Positions 56,251-64,000 of a stretch of 64,000 bases of DNA are shown in pieces. The position numbers were made by a program, and so were the translations under genes. Source of the DNA: Odontocerum albicorne (lineage: Eukaryota > Arthropoda > Insecta > Trichoptera > Odontoceridae); contig OX463846.1 in the NCBI GenBank assembly GCA_949825065.1, forward strand, positions 14,545,046 through 14,609,045. Direction: 5' to 3'. Below the pieces are notes generated by a model. It was given only the letters and a program-made list of their open reading frames with translations. It was not told the DNA's origin and did not search any database. Each line of letters starts with the position of its first letter. Position 1 is the first letter of the stretch.

Positions 56251-57862
56251 TTCTCAAACTTCCCATGATCTCCAAAAAATATAAAAATATCGATATATTC
56301 TGAGTTGACGAATTATACGAATAATTTATTTTTTCTAAACACATATTTTTTTAAGTTACGGTACTGGGCGTTCTGAGCCCTGGCCTGTCACGTACTTGTA
56401 TTACATATATATGGTAAGTAGCCTGCATGCCCGTGCTCTTTCCTGATATTTTTGTGCTTTAGTCAAGTTAATGTTTATACTTTTATAAGTCATTGATTTT
56501 GTATTCACGCGCACTCTAAATTCTAGTTAGAATGTTAGTATTGTAACTATTTGCGTTGGTAAAAAATATCATATATTGTAACTAAACTAGTAAAGTTGAT
56601 CATATAGAGTCGAATAGATTTTTCCATATTTTTTACACACATCAAAATTAAAATTAAGAAAAATGCGTTTAGAGGTGAAAGGAAAAAAAATATGAAGAAT
56701 GCGCAAAAATTTAAAATTACATGCATGTGTAAATGAATTATGGGATCCCATTTAGCCAACAAAGTTATTTCGAATATAAATTTTTAAATATATATTTAGT
56801 GTCCCCTTCCCTGTAAGATTTTATTTCTTTTTAAAATAAATATTGACGTGCCCTTCTCATCTGTAGGTAATGCCCCCTTTGTCCGATAAGATTTCACAAG
56901 TGTCACCTTTCATGTATCACTTCTCAGTATTTCTTACCACGTCACTGAAAATTTATAGTAAATAAAATTCGATATCGATAGTAAATAATTGGAGCGAGTA
57001 TAAATTATTAATAAATCATTTATGATTACCTCGTGATGTCTCAAAATGTAAACACGTTTTTAATACCATATTTATTTCCTTCATTTCGGCCGTGTGACGT
57101 GTTCTCGACCAATACATCATTCGTAATCTAGAATAATGTAAATATGCCTCCCAACATGAAAAAATATGTCAAAAAAAACACAAATAATGGTGTAATTTGA
57201 TGGATGGCAAATCGCACGAAATATTTGTATACGCCATCGATTAAGTATTCAACTCTATCGTGGCATAATTCTACTTCTACACATGTTACTAGACCCAGGT
57301 GAAGACCCAGGCTAGAATTCTAGTACATTTGTAATATGTTTCTTATTCTTTTCCACTAGGAATTGACTAGATTGTTCCAGAAGTGGATGATGTAAGTAGA
57401 AACCAATTAGATATTGTATCTAAGTAGGCTTATTAGAATACTATATTGACGTAATTGTGCAAATAAAGATCGAGACTAAATTATACATGTTCTGAGATAA
57501 TTGATAAAATATTTAGAGGTTTTGTATTGGCTGGAGTAAAAAAATAGCCTTATTTCAACCACGAAATACTGGGCTAGATGACAGACGTTTTATCAAATAA
57601 GTCACGAATTTTGTCGGTGTTATGGAGAACAATTAAAAAAAAACTTGCGGAGAAAGAAAAATATATATAAATAAAACAATGATAATTCGTTGTCTAACAA
57701 TTTTTGGTTTACATGCTTATTTGATTCCACATTCTTTCATTAACCATCACCTCACGTTTCTTCTCACAGTGCACGTTTCTTTAACAATCTTGCCTTGCTA
57801 ATATTTATTAGGTTATATTATTATTTATAGTTAAGGAATTAACATTGTGGAGGTTTAAAGAC
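56251..57862. other. AT-rich stretch, nothing recognised
   Basis: No gene or shared repeat seen. Confidence 0.5.
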
Positions 57863-57970
57863 ATTGTAATTTGTTTTATCAAACACTGTTTATTCCACTT
57901 TTTGTAACGGTATCGAACGATACCGTTACAAAAAGTGGAATAAACAATGTTTGATAAAACAAATTACAAT
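57863..57970. repeat. Near-perfect 53-bp inverted repeat (hairpin)
   Basis: Left arm 57,863-57,915 and right arm 57,918-57,970 are reverse complements with one mismatch (CACTG against CAATG) around a 2-base centre. The arms start ATTGTAATTTGTTTTATCAA. A 12-bp word ATTTATTAGGTT lies both about 60 bp before the left arm and directly at the end of the right arm. Confidence 0.95.
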
Positions 57971-58079
57971 TTATTAGGTTCTTTTTTGAGTTTTATGTTT
58001 CACTCCTATGCGTCAAAGTGGACTCGGAAAAGTAATTTAATTATTTCATTAAATTAATTTATTTTAGAGGCATTAACAT

Positions 58080-58400
58080 ATCAAGTTGACTTGTTGATTA
58101 ACAACTAAAAAGCAAGATTCCAAAATGAGTTAATATTCCCGCCTTAGCAAGTGATCCGCTTGTCGAGTCAGTAAGGGGGATGATAAGATGTCAGGCAGGT
58201 AATGATGGATGTAAGGGAAGGCAGGAGGGCTCATTGTGAGACGGAAGGGGAGGAGGAAGATGGGAGAAAGAATGATGAATGGACGACTGACATACTCTCG
58301 CCATCCATCAAAATGGGAACATGGAGCTGTTATATTGAGTCGAATAGCAACGTTAAACATTACGGGCATTTTTCTGGTCTTCTTTTCGATATGTGATTTT
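58080..58400. promoter_or_regulatory. Complex G-rich island (candidate regulatory)
   Basis: GTGATCCGCTTGTCGAGTCA is followed by a purine-rich run (GGAAGGGGAGGAGGAAGATG) and CATCCATCAAAATGGGAACA. Overlapping frames of 64-87 codons lack any recognisable product. Confidence 0.35.
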
Positions 58401-59204
58401 GTACATGATTTGACAAAATGTGCACAAATTTATCAAATTGATCAGACAGTGATAGAAACATGGTTTCTTTTTTATAAACTTAATACTATGTCAATGTGAC
58501 AGTTTGACTCCATTTTCCGATACGTTTGTCATCTTTGTTCTATATTTTGATTGTATCCAGCACTATCTAGTGATCTCATTGCCATTTGGTTATTTATTCC
58601 ATTTTATCATCATTCTCTGTATCACTTACTTTATTAATATATTCTTAACATTTTTTTCTATATCGGTGAAACCTGACCAGCATATACGAGTATATCGAGA
58701 AAAGAGAATAAACGCTTTCCACGTAAATGTATGCGTTGAATACTTGGCGTAACTTGGTATAACAAGCTTTTAGTGAAGAAGTCCTTAATTGCATCGATAT
58801 TTCATCAGCTGTAGCAGTCTAGAAATACAAGAAACAGTGCTAGCTTGAACATCAATATGGAATGGATAACGGTTGGTTACCAACATACATATAGTACTCT
58901 AAGGTGAAATATCCAATGCTAAAATTTCCCAGGGCAGACAGCACCTACGCTCAAAGGATGTCAGTAAAATAAACTTAAATACTTTTAATGTGAATTTTGA
59001 ACTTTGGAAAGATTACGCCTAGAACAGAAATCTGCGGTGTCAAGTATTTTATCGCGACTAGGGAAGGTGTGATGAAAATTGGCTCGATGACCTCAAATTC
59101 AAGCGAGAGAGACGGAAAGGTGGAATACCTCTGGATTAAGACTGAATGTGGCTTTACTAGTATGGCAGTATGTTATCTATGGATCGATGATTGGTCTCCA
59201 TATA
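58401..59204. other. AT-rich stretch, nothing recognised
   Basis: No gene or shared repeat seen; one TACGAGTA at 58,685. Confidence 0.45.
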
Positions 59205-59640
59205 TATACATACCATAACGACATTTCCTTGTCAGAGTAGGCAGAGAGGACAGATTGCCGGCTTTCCTATCTGGACACATATTCATCACCTCTTCTACAT
59301 CCACATATCTTCTATACAATTCATATGAATTCTCTGATTTTTAAGTTTCCTTCTTTCAAAATATTGTTCACTCAATCTATTAATTCTTTCTTTGGTCTTC
59401 CTCTACCCATTCTTCTACTTACATTTGAATTATTTATTTGTTTTGTTAGTATTTTTTCATTCATTCGTTCTACATACATAAACAATCTCAGCGTGCTGTT
59501 CTTTATCTTACTTAATCATTTCAGAGTGCTCTTCTTTATCTTACTCAACACATTAGTAGACATTCATCTCCATACATTATCACACCATGTATTATTTTCT
59601 ATGCATGCATTTCTACACCATTAATTCGACTTCTTTTAGT
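59205..59640 (-). pseudogene. RT1 C-terminal half to 3' end
   Basis: CATACCATAACGACATTTCC then AGTAGGCAGAGAGGACAGA is the reversed RT1 3' terminus. Further on come GGAAGACCAAAGAAAGAATT, ATAATGTATGGAGATGAATG and TAATGGTGTAGAAATGCATG in minus-strand order. Decayed. Confidence 0.65.
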
Positions 59641-60299
59641 CTTTGTCATAATTAATATTATTAATATATTATTTTATATCTTTAGGTGGATGACAGGAGC
59701 AACAATTAAGTCTACTTTGTTAGAAAATGTTTTATTTTACTCACAACTATTTGAGATAATGAAATTTTAATTTCTTTAGACTGTTAATAAGTAGAACTAA
59801 CTAGCCAAATTATCTACCATTGTTTCGCAGGCTGCCCCTTGTTAATAAGGCTTCAGATATTGACATCTTCCACATTTCAGTAAATGCTTGTAAAGAAAGT
59901 ATATTGAGCTTTCTTGGTAATGGGAGTAAGTTGTTTAGCTTAATTATTTCTTATTTGATTGTTTTATACTGTATATATTTCTCTTTAAGTATGTAATTGG
60001 GGTTAACATGTATACATATAGCTAAATAAAATAAATACATGAATAAAATGCATATCTTTGTCAAAATACTTTTAGATTTCAATCCGCCTGAATTTTAGTA
60101 GATGCGCTTATGACTTGCCTTTTGCGAATTACAGAACTTAGCACTTTTGATGTAATACATTTATTATTGCGGAATAGTGCTATTCTTACAAGTCATTTAT
60201 TTATTATTATTTATTTCGTGTTAGATAAACTTTACCATGACAAAATAAATGCCTTCCTTGAAAAGAGATTAAAAATAAAAGTCACGCTTAGTTTTGAAA
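59641..60299. other. AT-rich stretch, nothing recognised
   Basis: No gene or shared repeat seen. Confidence 0.45.
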
Positions 60300-60425
60300 G
60301 CTGACAGCCGCAAAGTGAGAGTGAGAGAGATAGATCAGGACGATTAATTGACAGTCCTGGAGGTGTGACAGGGAAGATGGATGCGACAGGATGAGTAATG
60401 GCGGCAGATTTTAGAGCGGTACGAA
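60300..60425. promoter_or_regulatory. Complex island with homeodomain and T-box-like words
   Basis: GGACGATTAATTGACAGTCC is followed directly by AGGTGTGACAGGGAAG (60,361-60,376), then GATGCGACAGGATGAGTAAT and GGCGGCAGATTTTAGAGCGG. The T-box-like word is shared with the island at 46.9 kb. Confidence 0.4.
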
Positions 60426-60599
60426 TCTGTCATTTTTTCCTTAAATTTCGATTATTTATATCATATTTTGATATATTACTACTTTGGAAGGTATGGGCGA
60501 CTTTGTGTAAAATATGATGGGAATTAATTTTCAAAGATCAAAAGAACAGATATATGTTAAAAACATCTAACCAATAAAACACACGGTTTTAGTTTCATT

Positions 60600-60850
60600 T
60601 GAAATATCCCAATTTAATCCAGCGCTGTGCACAGAAAGTGGTTAGTATGATTCCTATGTACCTAGGTTCGTTTCCTTGTGGATTCCTTCAGGGCCTGTTT
60701 CACTTTCAGTCTTAAGTTTAACTGGATTAATTTTTTTACTGGTAAAAAATTACTGGAATACTGGTACAAAATTATTTGCAATTAGTGGGGCACTTTTGAG
60801 GGGGTGTGTGTCACAAAAAAGTGCCATATAGCTTTAGTCTTTTAAAAAAA
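60600..60850 (+). repeat. SINE-like repeat, family F copy 2
   Basis: CCTAGGTTCGTTTCCTTGTG (B-box-like) and later ATTAGTGGGGCACTTTTGAG correspond to the copy at 1051-1240. Between them, GGGCCTGTTTCACTTTCAGT and onward may be a fragment of another element. Confidence 0.4.
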
Positions 60851-60879
60851 AAGCCATTTTACACACGTTAAAACATCCA

Positions 60880-60985
60880 GCTGGTAAAATAATCGGTCAG
60901 AAGTATGTAACAAATATCCAGCTGGTAAAGTAATAAGAAAGGTATGTGGTAAAAAATATCCAGATGGTAAAGTAATAAGTAAGAA
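60880..60985. repeat. Short tandem repeat, about 38-46 bp unit, 3 copies
   Basis: ATCCAGMTGGTAAARTAAT recurs three times (near 60,875, 60,918 and 60,959), with diverged linkers. Confidence 0.75.
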
Positions 60986-61286
60986 ATAGGTGTGTTAACA
61001 AATAATTTTATCATTAATTAACCTCACATCAATAGGTGTATTATGAAATTATTCACTTTTATTTACTTTTTATATGATAAGAAAACATGTTAGAATAACA
61101 AAAAATATCAATTTAAAGAAATACAATTCAATAATCAATAAAACTATATTCTCCTTCCCCATCATATTGATTTTTATAGTTAGACTAACTAAGAATTTCT
61201 GTTTTTAAGTCAACCAGCTTTTCACGTGTGCCAATTATAGACTCTCGTCACTGAAAAGATCATTAAAAAAAATCAAAATCAAATTA

Positions 61287-61414
61287 TAGACATGGTAAGA
61301 TTTATGTGTTACATATTTTAGACATGGTAAGATTTATGTATTACATATTTTAGACATGGTAAGATTTATGTATTACATATTTTAGACATGGTAAGATTTA
61401 TGTAATACATATTT
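61287..61414. repeat. Tandem repeat, 32-bp unit, 4 copies
   Basis: GACATGGTAAGATTTATGTR starts at 61,289, 61,321, 61,353 and 61,385 with TTACATATTTTA between. Nearly identical units. Confidence 0.95.
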
Positions 61415-62319
61415 TGCAAGCTAGATATTTTTATTTATAGTACATATTTCAACACTTTCATACAATATAAAGAACCGTATAGTAATATTCATATACACAG
61501 CCTGTAAGCACCAATAACCCTGCTTATGATATACATATTATACATCCTTAAGTATACCATAAGCAGAGTAACATGACAATGACACAGCAAATCTAATATT
61601 AGTTGGTAACTAGATACAGTCTCAATGTATGGACATTGAACGATAACGCAAAAATAGGAGAACAGAGAACTGGGAAAGTTAAAATACAATATCTGATTGT
61701 AGTGAATATCGGCTAGATAAAAGAGGGCGGCGGGATTGTTATAAATATTATTATAAAGTGACCTTATGAATGATTCAATGAAATCAGGAAGAATTTATTT
61801 GGTTGAATGTGAAATACTGTTTTACTGGTTGAATAATAATAAAAAAGGCAAAAGTCCTATAAACATATAACCCTGTACCTACTCTCCGATCTTAGAAATA
61901 CTTAAATACTCGAATCTAAAAAAAAAAATTGAATGTGAGATGAATTTTTTTGCACGATCATCCAAATATTTAAATCATGAGATATAATTTTCCACGTATT
62001 TTTCATTCTGAATGACGCATGTTAAATAAGAAATGTGATGAAAAAGGATTTGTTGAAACACAAAAAAGTAGTTATTCAAATTTGCTAGGATTTTGTGTAG
62101 AGAGTAAAGGTTGCGAAAGCCAATACATATTTCACAAAAAAATTAATTCATTAAGTTTTTTTAACAGCATTTGATATTATTTTTTTTTGGTCGAATGTAC
62201 AGCATTTATGATATGCTAATAAAACGGGTATTATCGGTTCGACTCTTGGCGTATTGATTTCTATAGTGCTTATACTCTTAGATAATTTATTGAATATATA
62301 ATTTTCTGAAAAAAAAAGA
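61415..62319. other. AT-rich stretch, nothing recognised
   Basis: No gene or shared repeat seen. Confidence 0.45.
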
Positions 62320-62640
62320 ACCCAATAAATGCTGCAGAAATGCGTGCACTTAAAATAATACATGGGGTGACAATGTATGTTATGACAGAATACGGAATGA
62401 AATTATTGGGGATGCATGCTAATTGACAAAGGTGATTGTGAGATGGTTTGGGGATGTGGAATAAATGAATGCATAAAGATAGATAAATGAAGACAGAGCG
62501 GAGAAAGACCAAGGAATGCATGGTTTGATAAAGTGAATGATATTTTGAAAGAAGGAAAAGTAAGAAGTAAGAAAAATCGTAGGAGCTGTATGAGGTGTAC
62601 ACGTGTGGAAGAGGTGAAATATTTATTTATCCCTTTTATA
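62320..62640 (+). pseudogene. RT1 C-terminal tail
   Basis: AATGCTGCAGAAATGCGTGC (NAAEMRAL), ATAATACATGGGGTGACAAT, GACAGAATACGGAATGAAAT, TGAGATGGTTTGGGGATGTG (RWFGDV), AAAGACCAAGGAATGCATGG, GAATGATATTTTGAAAGAAG (NDILKE) and AATCGTAGGAGCTGTATGAG (NRRSCM). Several frame breaks; cut before the 3' terminus. Confidence 0.75.
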
Positions 62641-63224
62641 GCAAATAAAATCTGGTGGCATTATTGCCAGGGGGCAATCTCTTCCAGCCGACCAGACAAA
62701 AGGAAATGAAGCAAGTTACGTGGTCGCATTAATCATTCAAATGACTATCCATCCCCACGAAATCCATAAACCCATACGTGACCATATGCCCACGAACCCC
62801 ACAAAGACGGACAATCACTCGAACATTCTTTTTGTATAAAATGAGATATCATCAATCAAAAGAAAAGGAAGGGATGGTGGAGAGGAATGGAAAAGAAAAA
62901 TCACGAATGAAACACGTTATTTTACTGACTAGAAATTAAGAGTTTTTTCAGTCACTTCTTAAAGCATGCCAAGGACGGAGTGAGTCTTATATTGGTTTGT
63001 AACTGATTCCAGAGTCTCACTGCATGGACAGTAAAGGAAGACGTAAAAAAAGATGAGCGGTAAACTGGGAAGGCTAATAAACAATCTCTGTTTGAGCATA
63101 GCGCTAATCCATGATTGGAAAGACCCTGAAAAATTTCGGCGAGATAGGAGGGGGCGGCGGGAAAGTTAAGATTATTATACAATAGAGACAGTATGTGAAT
63201 TTGGCGTCTATTTCTAACATTCAA
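62641..63224 (-). pseudogene. LINE RT C-terminus with 3' UTR, family RT4
   Basis: The 90-codon minus-strand frame (63,224-62,952) reads NVRNRRQIHILSLLYNNLNF, APSYLAEIFQGLSNHGLAL, FFTSSFTVHAVRLWNQL and RLTPSLACFKK-stop, matching the end of insect non-LTR reverse transcriptases. The frame is open to the end but lacks the RT core, so it is a 5'-truncated copy. Its 3' UTR ends near 62,641 with GGCTGGAAGAGATTGCCCCC and TGGCAATAATGCC, similar to the SINE-A tail. Confidence 0.78.
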
Positions 63225-63254
63225 TCAGTTCAATGCCTTCTGGTATGAAGTTAT

Positions 63255-63320
63255 ATGATCGTATATGTGTGATGAGATAGAAAATCCTGGTGCTCTGTCC
63301 TCTCTTCCTACCCCTGTAAT
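63255..63320 (+). pseudogene. RT1 3'-end scrap
   Basis: GATGAGATAGAAAATCCTGG then TGCTCTGTCCTCTCTTCCTA and CCCCTGTAATG resemble the RT1 terminus (VLS.YP). Confidence 0.45.
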
Positions 63321-63811
63321 GTGCTGTATATGTAAAATATAATTAACTATCATATTATAACACATATTTTTCACCATTGACTAATTCTTAACTTGATATT
63401 CAGAAATAAGATAACGAAATACAAAATTAACACATAAAATCAACGAAAATAACAGGAGTCATATTTTTTGAAGTTAAAAGTCATATGAAAAAGTTTTAAC
63501 TATAATTCGGGTTTAATATTACTAATTCTTACATCGGACAATAAAAAAATCACATAAAAATTCTCACAGTGTAGTTGATATTTCCTAACATCCTGTACGT
63601 GGTATAATATATTTTACTTTTGTAAGAATAAAATATACAAAGTGTCATAAATTGTGTTTGTATGCGGTATTTACTGTTTTTATATCTGACTTTTATGATG
63701 AATGTATCAAATATTTTATTACTTGATAAGAGCAATAAAACCAACACTGGCCGGTAGCACTTCTCGAGATACTATATACAGTGTAATCCTTGAAATGCTT
63801 ATTTTTCTTAA
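63321..63811. other. AT-rich stretch, nothing recognised
   Basis: No gene or shared repeat seen. Confidence 0.45.
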
Positions 63812-63855
63812 TTTACGGGTCAAGACTTAACACTCGTAATGTCTTGACCCGTAAA
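63812..63855. repeat. Perfect 15-bp hairpin with 14-base loop
   Basis: TTTACGGGTCAAGAC (63,812-63,826) and GTCTTGACCCGTAAA (63,841-63,855) are exact reverse complements. Outer words TTTCTTAATT (left) and AATTAAGAAA (right, near 63,880) extend the symmetry, with about 20 extra bases on the right side. Confidence 0.9.
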
Positions 63856-63924
63856 ATACGCGAAAACCAGAAACAAAATTAAGAAACAAGGAATTTTATT
63901 TTTACATAAAAAATGGTTGTGTTT

Positions 63925-64000
63925 ATCTCCTTCGAACCAGCGAAATGAAGGTACTCAGGAGTATCGCTGGCAAAACCTTTCGTGATAGAGTACGAAACAC
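63925..64000 (+). pseudogene. RT2 fragment cut by window edge
   Basis: ATCTCCTTCGAACCAGCGAA, ATGAAGGTACTCAGGAGTAT, CGCTGGCAAAACC and TCGTGATAGAGTACGAAACAC match 21,729-21,803 with only a few differences. It encodes the SEMKVLRSIAGK segment. The left boundary near 63,925 is the 5' truncation point, and the rest lies outside the window. Confidence 0.85.

Noticed and set aside
58202..58499. Overlapping frames in a purine-rich block
   Set aside because: The charged repeats (GRRKMGER-like) come from the purine run. No coding evidence; kept only as a candidate non-coding island.
60690..60850. A MITE starting GGGCCTGTTTCAC
   Set aside because: The word looks like a DNA-transposon end, but I found no inverted partner or target duplication, so it is only mentioned within the family F repeat.

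Overview
This window is strongly AT-rich eukaryotic DNA with no intact host protein-coding gene that I can support. The repeat content is insect-like: a hAT transposon, a mariner relic, many 5'-truncated non-LTR retrotransposon ends, and tRNA-derived SINEs. Several LINE 3' ends have the form 'ggcaataagtccgcc...ttgtac' or '...aataaagtgtctaaataa', which I associate with moths and butterflies. I therefore suggest Lepidoptera or a close relative. That is recognition from memory, not a search result.

Layout: 1-5.2 kb holds a GC-rich segment, a mariner relic on the minus strand, a 266-bp exact tandem repeat and a four-unit tandem array of about 140 bp. 5.5-23.6 kb is a mosaic of SINEs, LINE ends, small satellites and islands of more complex, non-repetitive sequence that look like candidate regulatory elements. 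23.6-26.6 kb is the best-defined object: a full-length hAT element of 2986 bp with 15-bp terminal inverted repeats (TIRs) and a perfect 8-bp target-site duplication (TSD). Its transposase gene is broken by one stop and two mutually compensating frameshifts, and a 266-bp MITE with its own 9-bp TSD sits in its 5' region. A second hAT-type MITE of 372 bp lies at 27.7-28.1 kb. 28-44 kb is again LINE and SINE debris, including a LINE 3' end at 34.2 kb that matches the tail of SINE family A and is its likely mobilising partner. 45.8-46.2 kb is a 403-bp pure TA run. 46.7-64 kb is sparser, with five candidate regulatory islands, small tandem arrays, a 53-bp near-perfect hairpin, and LINE fragments up to the right edge.

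Family names (SINE-A, SINE-B, RT1 and so on) are labels for this window only. No gene set here works as a pathway. The window reads as a gene desert or a very long intron whose functional content, if any, is non-coding. I found no new multi-gene system. The items most worth a second look are the nested MITE in the hAT element, the SINE/LINE shared tail, the near-perfect hairpins, the excess of the 8-mer TACTCGTA, and two distant islands that share a T-box-like motif in the same extended context.
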